A stretch of 17,766 nucleotides of DNA from Hadesarchaea archaeon (GTDB lineage: Archaea; Hadarchaeota; Hadarchaeia; Hadarchaeales; Hadarchaeaceae), in NCBI GenBank assembly GCA_014361095.1, contig JACIWF010000013.1:1-17766 (forward strand), given 5' to 3'. This document shows, piece by piece, positions 7,445 through 14,099 of this stretch. The position numbers were made by a program, and so were the translations under genes. The notes below the pieces were generated by a model that searched no databases, was not told the origin of the DNA, and saw only the letters and a list, made by a program, of their open reading frames with translations. How positions within the stretch are numbered: the stretch's first letter is position 1; each line of letters opens with the position of its first letter.

Positions 7445-9013
7445 TTACTGTTCATTTTTGAACCGTAGTATGCCGTAAACCATTTCCCAAGCTTTCTGAT
7501 TAAGATAGTTCAGCGTTCCGTCTGGTCTGCGCGGCTGCATATAGTTGACGCTCCAAAACCGTGTTATCGGCCCGCCCACTGAACCATCGTCATAGATCGG
7601 ACCCAGCGGCTTGAGATTCGTTGTAAATCCAATCGATGAATCCAGCTCAATAAACACGGGTTCAGTTCTTATTTGCGTGTCTATCTCCTCTGTATATGTT
7701 TGGGTGGTAACTATTGTCGCCGGTATATGATCGGGCTCCAAAGCAGTCCAAACATATCGCTCCCAGTATTCAGGACTTGGCAACGACTCGGTGGCATCAA
7801 GCCTGTAGGTGCAGGTTCTGACCAAACGCCCACCGGAATCAAGGGCCCTCAAAGTCAGCACGTGAGTAGAGGCATATCTTGGGGTTACCGTCAGCGTTGT
7901 TGTGGTTGTAGAAGACAAGCTCATCTCGGTGGCACCCAACCGAGCGTCCAGCCCAGCGGAATCAACGGCGAGCAAAACGCTTCCGTTGTAGCCGTTCCTC
8001 GGGGTGACGATCACCGTGGTCTGGCTGCTGCTCCAAGGCAGAAACGTGTAATAGGTGCCTCCGTAATTATATATCCTATAGGCAGTGTAGGTCTCGACGC
8101 GTGTCCTAGGAACCTGTCTCAGGGTTACTGTATAGATCTCCCTCACGTTTCTTATGTTTCCCTCCTGAAGCCTCACCGGATCGTCAAGAAAATCAGGTCT
8201 GGTCGACGAAGATCTGGTCACCCATGTCTCATAGGGCACCTGTCTGGTCAACGTCTGAGTGTAATACTTAATAAAATAAGCCTTGACCACTTGGCGCGTC
8301 GAATAAACTGGAACGGGCAGATACAGCCAGCCCTTTTTAACCCAGATCCACTCAGAGATGTATCTTTCAGTTGAGTAAATCGGAATCGGAACAGAGTATT
8401 TCACCGTGTAACTCTCCGTCCGATACACCGTGACCCGTTCCTCCCATGTGTAACCGGTGACGGTCCTCTCCTCAATCACGTCGTAGACTGGATTTCCCTT
8501 TTCATCCAAGACCGGAACCGTGCGCTGGGCGAGAAAGGGAACTGAACGTCTGCCGGCATAGCTGTAGGCCGCGTATCCCCGGGTCAGGCTTCCGTAGCTT
8601 TCTGAGAGTCGCAGCTCAAAGGGATTATATTTGAGCTCGATGGTCAAGTGTTTGTTCTCCCCAAATTTGACGAAACCGCTGACGGTCTTCGGGTCATAAC
8701 CGGTGGCAGTAAAATCTAGTACATAATCATGGTCGCCGTCCTCAGTTACTACGATCATGAACCGGCCGACCTCATCAGTCCGAGTCTCATACTCCGATCC
8801 GGAATCCATCTCTGCAGCAACCACAGCTCCCGCCACCGGCCTTCCTGTATCGCTGTCAATCACCTCGCCCCAAATCACCGTCACGCTTCTCTCGATGGTG
8901 AACTGAATTTCCCGTCGGCTCAGGCCCTCCGCGGCAACAGGAGCTGCGAGCGCCAAAGCTAGACAGAACATAATGGAGAAAAGAAAGATCCGAAGCCTGG
9001 TCGGATCCCTCAG
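7445..9013 (-). CDS. Secreted protein with CnaB/carboxypeptidase-regulatory-like domain and Tyr/Thr-rich repeats
   Basis: About 522 residues if read from CTG 9013; an ATG-start version would begin at 8971 with 508. The CTG start is preferred because GAGGAGG (9028-9022) lies 8 nt upstream and because it supplies the basic n-region (RDPTRLR) of a signal peptide, followed by the hydrophobic stretch and a VAA-type cleavage site near residue 28. From ATG 8971 the signal peptide would lack positive charge and there is no ribosome site. Residues about 46-129 look like a carboxypeptidase-regulatory/CnaB-like beta sandwich (VIDSDTGRPVAGAVV, GYDPKTVSG). Residues about 160-270 are rich in Tyr, Thr, Arg and Val, with a recurring P-[IV]-P-[IV]-Y-S-T unit at 209-215 and 233-239. 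The remainder is beta-rich. No membrane anchor is visible. Probably a cell-surface or extracellular protein; function unknown. Confidence 0.72.
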   Translation of the reverse strand: MRDPTRLRIFLFSIMFCLALALAAPVAAEGLSRREIQFTIERSVTVIWGEVIDSDTGRPVAGAVVAAEMDSGSEYETRTDEVGRFMIVVTEDGDHDYVLDFTATGYDPKTVSGFVKFGENKHLTIELKYNPFELRLSESYGSLTRGYAAYSYAGRRSVPFLAQRTVPVLDEKGNPVYDVIEERTVTGYTWEERVTVYRTESYTVKYSVPIPIYSTERYISEWIWVKKGWLYLPVPVYSTRQVVKAYFIKYYTQTLTRQVPYETWVTRSSSTRPDFLDDPVRLQEGNIRNVREIYTVTLRQVPRTRVETYTAYRIYNYGGTYYTFLPWSSSQTTVIVTPRNGYNGSVLLAVDSAGLDARLGATEMSLSSTTTTTLTVTPRYASTHVLTLRALDSGGRLVRTCTYRLDATESLPSPEYWERYVWTALEPDHIPATIVTTQTYTEEIDTQIRTEPVFIELDSSIGFTTNLKPLGPIYDDGSVGGPITRFWSVNYMQPRRPDGTLNYLNQKAWEMVYGILRFKNEQ

Positions 9014-9021
9014 GCGATCAG

Positions 9022-9028
9022 CCTCCTC
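9022..9028 (-). promoter_or_regulatory. Strong Shine-Dalgarno (GAGGAGG) upstream of a possible CTG start
   Basis: The minus strand reads GAGGAGG, 8 nt before CTG at 9013 and far from the first in-frame ATG at 8971. It lies within a six-codon frame starting at ATG 9030 (MRRLIA) whose TGA overlaps the CTG as CTGA. A TTAAAT box lies at 9053-9048. Confidence 0.5.
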
Positions 9029-9178
9029 ATTTGATTAGTTTGCCCTGATTTAAGAAGCTGAAGTTTCGAGATCTGAGGCAGCGCTGACGTCTGCTTCCCA
9101 CCCAAGTCTTGTGGCCCGGTGACTTATAAAGGAAAAATTGGCGGGCGAATGGGAGACAGCAAGCATTATACGGCAGGC

Positions 9179-9187
9179 TAAAATAGG
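9179..9187 (+). promoter_or_regulatory. Candidate TATA box for tRNA-Ile
   Basis: CTAAAATAG is centred about 25 bp upstream of the tRNA 5' end, the expected distance if transcription starts at or near the mature end. An alternative box, ATTATAC, lies at about 9173-9179. Another AT-rich box, TTATAAAG, lies further upstream at about 9124-9131. Confidence 0.35.
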
Positions 9188-9207
9188 AGAATTTCGAGAG
9201 GTGAAGG

Positions 9208-9285
9208 GGGCCCGTGGCGCAGCATGGTTAGCGCGTTCGGCTGATAACCGGAAGGCCGAGGGTTCGAATCCCTCCGGGCCCACCA
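9208..9285 (+). tRNA. tRNA-Ile (anticodon GAU), CCA encoded
   Basis: A full cloverleaf can be drawn. The acceptor stem GGGCCCG (9208-9214) pairs with CGGGCCC (9275-9281). The D stem is GCGC/GCGC with loop at 9221-9230. The anticodon stem TTCGG/CCGGA encloses loop CTGATAA, with anticodon GAT at 9243-9245. The variable loop has 5 nt, and the T stem GAGGG/CCCTC encloses TTCGAAT. The discriminator A (9282) is followed by a genomically encoded CCA (9283-9285). There is no intron. It reads AUC/AUU isoleucine codons. Confidence 0.97.
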
Positions 9286-9392
9286 GCTCCTATATATTAG
9301 TTCTTTTACAGAGAAGTACATACCACTTTTAAGTCGTGGCAAAACCGGGGGCTTGTTGGAAAAATTCGTGCGACATAGAAATCCCCTTTTTC

Positions 9393-9406
9393 CCGCGGCG
9401 CCGCGG
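9393..9406. repeat. Perfect 14-bp GC palindrome upstream of larE
   Basis: CCGCGGCGCCGCGG equals its own reverse complement and sits about 45 bp before the larE ATG, between a T-rich stretch and a weak AT-rich box (TTTAA, about 9413-9417). It could be an operator for a dimeric regulator, or a chance feature of GC-rich DNA. Confidence 0.4.
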
Positions 9407-9451
9407 AAATCGTTTAACACCGCCCGCGAACCATCCTAACGGGTGTGCTCC

Positions 9452-10243
9452 ATGTCAATCGAAGCCAAGCTGCAGCGGCTGAGATCATGCCTCCGGGCCT
9501 GCGACAGCGCAGTCATTGCCTTCTCCGGCGGAGTCGACTCCTCGTTGGTGTGCGCCGTCGCCCGCGAGGTCCTCGGAGACCGCGTCGTGGCCGTCACCGC
9601 CCTTTCCCCAACCTATCCTCCGGGAGAGCTGGAGGCCGCCAAATCGGTGGCGAAGAGGATAGGAATTAAGCTGATGGTGATCTCAACCGATGAGATGGAG
9701 AATCCTGAATTCCGCGAGAACCCGCCGGAGCGCTGCTATTACTGCAAGCGGGAACTCCTGGAAAGGCTGGATAAAATCAGGAAAAAGCTCGGCTTCAGGC
9801 ACATCCTCGACGGCACCAACAGCGACGACCACCGGGATTTTAGACCCGGTCTGCGCGCGCTGACGGAGTTCGGAGTCATCAGCCCGCTCGCGGAAGCTGG
9901 CCTGACGAAAAAAGAGGTTCGAGAGCTGGCCCTGAGATACGGGCTGCCCAACGCGGAGAAGCCGTCCTCACCCTGCCTGGCCTCACGGATACCCTTCGGC
10001 CAGAAGATCACCGCTGAAAAGCTCAACCGCATCGCCCGCGGCGAGGACTTCCTCCGCTCGCTGGGCTTCCGCACGGTCAGGGTCAGGGACCACGGGAACT
10101 GGGCAAGAGTGGAGGTGGGCAAAGAGGAGCTGGGCCGCGCCGAGGAACTCGCTGACAGGATAGTCCCGGCATTAAAAGAGCTGGGTTACCCCAAAGTTGA
10201 AATCGATCGACGGGGTTACAGGATGGGTGGGGCAAACCTTTAA
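9452..10243 (+). CDS. larE: ATP-dependent sacrificial sulfur transferase LarE (PP-loop enzyme)
   Basis: About 263 residues from ATG 9452; a GTG three codons upstream at 9443 is possible. The PP-loop SGGVDSS (25-31) adenylates the substrate. LarE is known to thiolate a pyridinium dicarboxylate mononucleotide while making the nickel-pincer cofactor of lactate racemase-type enzymes. In the Lactobacillus enzyme the sulfur comes from its own Cys176. Here the matching motif PSSPCLASRIP carries Cys175. A C-x2-C pair (Cys95, Cys98, in RCYYCK) is also present. Other LarE proteins recycle via an Fe-S cluster with additional cysteines, so the mode here is not certain. No larB, larC or racemase gene is in the window. 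The next gene is thi4, 30 bp away, and the two are probably co-transcribed. Confidence 0.88.
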   Translation: MSIEAKLQRLRSCLRACDSAVIAFSGGVDSSLVCAVAREVLGDRVVAVTALSPTYPPGELEAAKSVAKRIGIKLMVISTDEMENPEFRENPPERCYYCKRELLERLDKIRKKLGFRHILDGTNSDDHRDFRPGLRALTEFGVISPLAEAGLTKKEVRELALRYGLPNAEKPSSPCLASRIPFGQKITAEKLNRIARGEDFLRSLGFRTVRVRDHGNWARVEVGKEELGRAEELADRIVPALKELGYPKVEIDRRGYRMGGANL

Positions 10244-10273
10244 GTAATGAATAACATTAGTTGGTGGGAGAAA

Positions 10274-11062
10274 ATGCCGACCTTCGAACCATCTGGAGAA
10301 AAAGAGGTCACCCGGGCCATAGTCGAGGGCTTCATGAGGGACTTCCACCGCTACGCGGAGAGCGACGTTATTGTGGTGGGTGGGGGACCGAGCGGGCTCA
10401 TGGCCGCGAGGGAACTCTCAAGGCGCGGTGTGGCCACGCTGATAATCGAGCGCAACAACTACCTCGGCGGCGGTTTCTGGATCGGCGGCTATTTGATGAA
10501 CAAGGTCACCGTGCGGGCCCCGAGCCAGAAAATCCTTGAGGAGCTAGGGGTGCCATTCACCGAGTCATCAAGAGGACTTTACGTTGCCGATGGTCCACAC
10601 GCCTGCTCCAAGCTGATAGCCGCGGCATGCGATGCCGGGGCCAAAATTCTCAACATGACGCTGATCGACGACGTTATCCTGAAGGAGAAGGGACGCGTCG
10701 GTGGCGTGGTCGTCAACTGGACCCCCGTCTCGGCGCTGCCGCGGGAGATAACCTGCGTCGACCCGGTGGGGCTGGAGAGCAAGCTGGTCATCGACGCCAC
10801 CGGTCACGACGCAGCCGTGGTCAGGATGCTCGAAAAGCGCGGCCTGCTCAAGGTGCCGGGCTACGGCGCCATGTGGGTCGAGCGCTCCGAGGACCTTGTC
10901 GTCGAGCACACCGGCGAGGCCTATCCTGGCCTGATCGTCACCGGGATGGCCGTCTCAACCGCCTATGGATTGCCCAGGATGGGGCCCACGTTCGGCGCGA
11001 TGCTGATGAGCGGAAAGCGGGCCGCCGATGTCGCCTATGAGAAGCTCAGAGAAAGCGGCTGA
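10274..11062 (+). CDS. thi4: Thiazole synthase, THI4 family (thiamine biosynthesis)
   Basis: Makes the adenylated carboxythiazole precursor of thiamine from NAD+, glycine and a sulfur source. About 262 residues from ATG 10274, preferred over ATG 10247 because GGTGGGAG (10263-10270) precedes it and the family N-terminus fits. The dinucleotide-binding motif is VIVVGGGPSGLMAA (GGGPSG 36-41). Later motifs are VVNW, DATGHDA and, near the end, MGPTFGAMLMSGKRAADVA. At the key position the protein has TCVDPVGLES, that is Cys161 before D-P. Yeast and plant THI4 have a sulfur-donating Cys here (CMDP), whereas methanogen enzymes using free sulfide have His. A suicide Cys-type mechanism is therefore suggested (inference). 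It overlaps the following gene by 35 bp (or 26 bp). Confidence 0.92.
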   Translation: MPTFEPSGEKEVTRAIVEGFMRDFHRYAESDVIVVGGGPSGLMAARELSRRGVATLIIERNNYLGGGFWIGGYLMNKVTVRAPSQKILEELGVPFTESSRGLYVADGPHACSKLIAAACDAGAKILNMTLIDDVILKEKGRVGGVVVNWTPVSALPREITCVDPVGLESKLVIDATGHDAAVVRMLEKRGLLKVPGYGAMWVERSEDLVVEHTGEAYPGLIVTGMAVSTAYGLPRMGPTFGAMLMSGKRAADVAYEKLRESG

Positions 11063-11885
11063 AATTCCGCCCCAGATCCACCTTTATCAGGACAGGTCCT
11101 CCAAGACCCTGAATCTGGAGGAAATCGCCAGCTATTTAGTCGAGAAACTGGGCCAGGTTTCGGTGGATATACGGGGGCCGCTCTTTGCCGGAGCCGCTGG
11201 CGTGGACCTCAGGGGGCTGGCCCGGGAAATGGCGCTGGCGAGGATCCGCGACCCGATGAAAAAACATTTCTTCTTTGAGCCTCTTCCGGGGGAAATCAAC
11301 CTGGAGCTGAAGCTGCTGCAGAACCCGGAGCAGAGGATTCTGGGGCTCTTCTACGATGGCGTTGCCCTCAGGAGGCTGGCCCTGAGGCTGATCCCTGAGG
11401 AGGAGAGGAATCACGGCCACCTGCATCTCGTCTTCACCAACCGGCTCTTCGGGACCTGGGAGGCCGCCGATGCCAGATATCACGCGCGGGTGAGCCTCTA
11501 CAGCTTTCCCTGCCTGATCTCAACGACGGGGATCGTGGAGGCCCCGGCCAAGCCGAGGGAATTCTACGCGCTGAAACAGCAATCTCTAGCACTCGGAACC
11601 ATCGCCTACGAAGAGCTGAAGGAGAGGTTCCGCGGCCGCTTCATTGACTACGACGACGAGAGGCTCACCGAAGTGATGAAGGGCTACGTCATGCAGGCGC
11701 TGTTCTACCATCTGACCGGCAACCCCTTCTGCGAGGTCAAGACCTGTCGCCTCTACAACGCCCACTGGCAGGAGGAGGTCATCCTGGCGCAGCTAGGACC
11801 AAAAGATAGCGAGTTCTGCGATTTTCACTCCAAATTGGGCCTGCGTCTTTTTGGAAAAGAACTCAACAGACGAGAAACAACCTGA
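11028..11885 (+). CDS. Conserved archaeal protein, possible zincin-like metallopeptidase (DUF6775-like)
   Basis: 285 residues from ATG 11028; ATG 11037 is an alternative. Either overlaps thi4, so it is probably in the same transcript. I believe it belongs to an archaeal family catalogued as DUF6775, a putative metallopeptidase, but this is from memory. Features seen: NHGHLHLVFTNRLFGTW, ISTTGIVEAPAKPREFY, then near the C-terminus YHLTGNPFCEVKTCRLYN, AHWQEE and FCDFH. The C-x4-C and C-x2-H pattern after a His recalls archaemetzincins, whose HExxH motif is followed by paired cysteines, but no HExxH is present here. The function is unknown; position suggests a link to the sulfur/thiamine genes before it. 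No signal peptide or membrane helix is seen. Confidence 0.7.
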   Translation: MSPMRSSEKAAEIPPQIHLYQDRSSKTLNLEEIASYLVEKLGQVSVDIRGPLFAGAAGVDLRGLAREMALARIRDPMKKHFFFEPLPGEINLELKLLQNPEQRILGLFYDGVALRRLALRLIPEEERNHGHLHLVFTNRLFGTWEAADARYHARVSLYSFPCLISTTGIVEAPAKPREFYALKQQSLALGTIAYEELKERFRGRFIDYDDERLTEVMKGYVMQALFYHLTGNPFCEVKTCRLYNAHWQEEVILAQLGPKDSEFCDFHSKLGLRLFGKELNRRETT

Positions 11886-12026
11886 AGCCGCCTCATTTTC
11901 GTAAATAGTTTGTCTCGGAACCAGAACCAGATCACTTTCTCCATTGCCTAACTACGCATAACCAGCGGGCGGTCCTCCTGCGCTATCCTAGCATCAAAAA
12001 CTGCTGCTGAAAACAGTGCCGATATC

Positions 12027-12033
12027 TTTTTTT
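12027..12033 (+). terminator. Oligo-T tract, possible archaeal terminator of the larE-thi4 cluster
   Basis: Seven consecutive T residues on the plus strand lie about 140 bp after the last gene of the cluster and upstream of the trp promoter region. Archaeal RNA polymerase terminates at T-rich runs. No convincing stem precedes it (only a 3-bp CTG/CAG). The rest of 11886-12095 shows no gene that I can support. Confidence 0.3.
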
Positions 12034-12060
12034 ATCAATACACACTTTTGTTCACTAAAG

Positions 12061-12068
12061 CTTAAATA
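12061..12068 (+). promoter_or_regulatory. TATA box of the trp operon
   Basis: CTTAAATA lies in an AT-rich stretch, 76 bp before the trpE ATG. It predicts transcription starting near 12091. A second AT-rich block, TTAATAATAT (12078-12087), could be an alternative. I see no TGTACA-type TRP box such as the one used by TrpY in Methanothermobacter. Confidence 0.45.
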
Positions 12069-12095
12069 TGTGCTTTGATTAATAATATCTCATAC

Positions 12096-12140
12096 ATGAG
12101 GAGGCGTGCAACTAATGAGGGATTGCGTTTGGCCAGATGA
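12096..12140 (+). CDS. Possible 14-codon leader peptide coupled to trpE
   Basis: The frame ATG AGG AGG ... TGA encodes MRRRATNEGLRLAR. Its stop overlaps the trpE ATG as ATGA (12137-12140), the arrangement also used between trpE and trpG. The ATG lies only about 5 nt after the predicted transcription start, so it could be read almost leaderless. It has no Trp codons, so classical Trp-codon attenuation is unlikely. A competing 27-codon frame starts at ATG 12115, 10 nt after GAGGAGG (12098-12104). It runs out of frame through the trpE start to 12198 and has one Trp codon. Neither is proven to be translated. Confidence 0.35.
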   Translation: MRRRATNEGLRLAR

Positions 12141-13516
12141 AGAAGAGACCCGGTTTGATTCAGACCGACTTGAGTCTCTCCCCCGTCGAAGTCTTTAGCT
12201 GCCTATATGAACGCTTCGATTATGCGTATATTTTGGAATCTGTGGAGGGCCCCGAGAAACTCGCTGAATACTCCTTCATTGGATTTGAGCCCCGAGCGGT
12301 CATCAGCGTGAAAGACGGTAGAATGGAGGTCCATGACAAGATCGGTGCTGAAAAGTTTAGAGACAAAACCGCCGACCCGTTAACCTCACTCAGGAATTTT
12401 GTTGAAAATGCCGGTGAAGATTATGGTGGCTTCAGATTTATGGGTGGAGCTGTTGGCTACATCTCCTATGATGCCGTCAGATACTGGGAAAAAGTACCTG
12501 AAAACTCGGTTGATGTCTTTGGTTTTCCCGACATGGAAATGGCTGTCTATGACGATGGGCTGATCTTTGACCACAAAACAGGCAAGGTCTTCTACTTCCA
12601 CCATGGCGAGAACCGCTTAAATGAAATTGAGACCATTGCCAAGGAAGCCCTCAGCTCTCCTCGCTTAAACTGCTCCCAGCCAAAAGCCAACATTGAAAAG
12701 GAACATTTTGAAGAGATGGTGGGCGAGTCTAAGAAATACATCGCCTCTGGTGACGTGTTTCAGGTTGTGCTCTCCAGGCGCTACGAGTTCTCCATTCATG
12801 GCAGCCTCATCCCCTTCTACGCGGCACTCCGGCAGATCAACCCCTCCTCCCACATGTACTTTCTGAAGATGGGAGACCGCCAGATTGTGGGGTCAAGCCC
12901 CGAAATGCTGGTGAGGGTTGAGGGTGAAAACGTTGAGACCTTTCCGATTGCCGGCACCAGGCCGCGGGCCAGAAACGACCCGGAGAAAGACGAGGCACTG
13001 GCTCTGGAGCTTACCCGCGACGCCAAGGAACGCGCTGAACATGTGATGCTGGTGGATCTGGCCAGAAATGATCTGGGGCGCGTCTCCGAATATGGATCAG
13101 TCCACGTTCCGGAGTTCATGAAGGTTTACAAGTACAGCCACGTTCAGCACATGGTCTCACGGGTCGCGGGAAAACTTAGGGCCGGCTACGATTGCTATGA
13201 TGCTTTGAGGGCGGTCTTCCCTGCAGGGACGGTGACGGGAGCGCCTAAGGTAAGGGCCATGGAAATCATCGAGGAACTTGAACCCGTCAGAAGGGGCCCT
13301 TACGCCGGGGCGGTTGGCTACTTCTCCCGTAACGGAAACGCTGACTTCGCCATAACCATCAGGACGCTGGTCGCGAATGGGAACCGAGCCTACCTGCAGG
13401 CCGGAGCCGGGATAGTGGCGGACTCGAACCCGGAAATGGAGTGGTTTGAAACTGAACATAAGGTCAAGGCCCTTTTAAGGGCGCTGAAGATCGCTGAAGG
13501 AGGCCAGCCGCAATGA
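12137..13516 (+). CDS. trpE: Anthranilate synthase component I
   Basis: Converts chorismate to anthranilate using ammonia supplied by TrpG; first committed step of tryptophan synthesis. 459 residues. Motifs: YILESVEG with the ILES (32-35) form of the LLES tryptophan-feedback site, GGAVGYISYDAVRYWE, SGDVFQVVLSRRYEF, GSSPEMLVRVE, IAGTRPRARND, HVMLVDLARNDLGRV, FPAGTVTGAPKVRAMEIIE and QAGAGIVADSNPEMEW. All are intact. The ATG start fits archaeal TrpE, about 15 residues before SPVEVF. A TGA in the same frame at 12116-12118 and the lack of upstream ATG/GTG/TTG exclude a longer version. It lacks its own Shine-Dalgarno but follows a short leader frame with an ATGA overlap. It overlaps trpG by 4 bp. 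The ILES site suggests feedback inhibition by tryptophan. Confidence 0.97.
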   Translation: MKKRPGLIQTDLSLSPVEVFSCLYERFDYAYILESVEGPEKLAEYSFIGFEPRAVISVKDGRMEVHDKIGAEKFRDKTADPLTSLRNFVENAGEDYGGFRFMGGAVGYISYDAVRYWEKVPENSVDVFGFPDMEMAVYDDGLIFDHKTGKVFYFHHGENRLNEIETIAKEALSSPRLNCSQPKANIEKEHFEEMVGESKKYIASGDVFQVVLSRRYEFSIHGSLIPFYAALRQINPSSHMYFLKMGDRQIVGSSPEMLVRVEGENVETFPIAGTRPRARNDPEKDEALALELTRDAKERAEHVMLVDLARNDLGRVSEYGSVHVPEFMKVYKYSHVQHMVSRVAGKLRAGYDCYDALRAVFPAGTVTGAPKVRAMEIIEELEPVRRGPYAGAVGYFSRNGNADFAITIRTLVANGNRAYLQAGAGIVADSNPEMEWFETEHKVKALLRALKIAEGGQPQ

Positions 13517-14097
13517 GAGTGCTGGTGATAGACAACTACGATTCATTCGTCTACAACTTGGCTCAATACGTAGGGGAGCTGGGCGCAGAGCCAATGGTCC
13601 TCAGAAACGATCAAATATCGCTGAAAACGGCTGAGGAGCTAAGGCCCGACAGGATTATCATTTCCCCCGGCCCCGGCACACCTGAGCAAACCAAGTACTT
13701 CGGCGCTTGCCTTGACATCCTGAAGCAGATGAGCCCGAAAATCCCGACGCTTGGAGTTTGCCTGGGCCACCAAGGCATTGTGGTGGCTTTCGGTGGAAAA
13801 ATCGTCAGGGCCAGTAGACTAATGCATGGAAAAACAAGCCCGATTGAGCATGATGGAAGGGGTATCTACAGAGGCATCAAAAATCCCATTCAGGCCACCC
13901 GCTACCATTCCCTTGTTGTGGATAAGACCAGCCTTCCCGGCTGCCTAGCCGTTACCGCCGTTTCCCTTGATGACAGCGAAATAATGGGCATCCGTCACCG
14001 GTTATACCCGATCGAGGGAGTCCAGTTTCACCCTGAATCCATCATCACTGAGCAGGGAAAGAAAATGCTGAAAAATTTCCTTGATGGACGGGGGTAA
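13513..14097 (+). CDS. trpG: Anthranilate synthase component II, glutamine amidotransferase
   Basis: Class I glutamine amidotransferase that releases ammonia for TrpE. 194 residues, single domain. The nucleophile is Cys83 in LGVCLGHQG, with His173 and Glu175 in GVQFHPES. IISPGPGTPEQ supplies the oxyanion region, and DNYDSFVYNL starts the fold. The ATGA overlap with the trpE stop indicates translational coupling and equal production of the two subunits. TrpG can be shared with para-aminobenzoate synthesis in some organisms, but here its placement assigns it to tryptophan. Confidence 0.97.
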   Translation: MRVLVIDNYDSFVYNLAQYVGELGAEPMVLRNDQISLKTAEELRPDRIIISPGPGTPEQTKYFGACLDILKQMSPKIPTLGVCLGHQGIVVAFGGKIVRASRLMHGKTSPIEHDGRGIYRGIKNPIQATRYHSLVVDKTSLPGCLAVTAVSLDDSEIMGIRHRLYPIEGVQFHPESIITEQGKKMLKNFLDGRG

Positions 14098-14099
14098 AT

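Noticed and set aside
9050..9420. Open frames on both strands across the tRNA gene, including one with GPEGFEPSA-like sequence
   Set aside because: They run through the tRNA-Ile gene. The GFEPSA motif is the familiar false translation of tRNA T-arm/acceptor sequence, and no ribosome site or family supports a protein.
11886..12095. Search for a TrpY-type TRP box, trp riboswitch or Trp-codon attenuator upstream of trpE
   Set aside because: I found no TGTACA-type box, no strong stem-loops and no run of Trp codons in this stretch.
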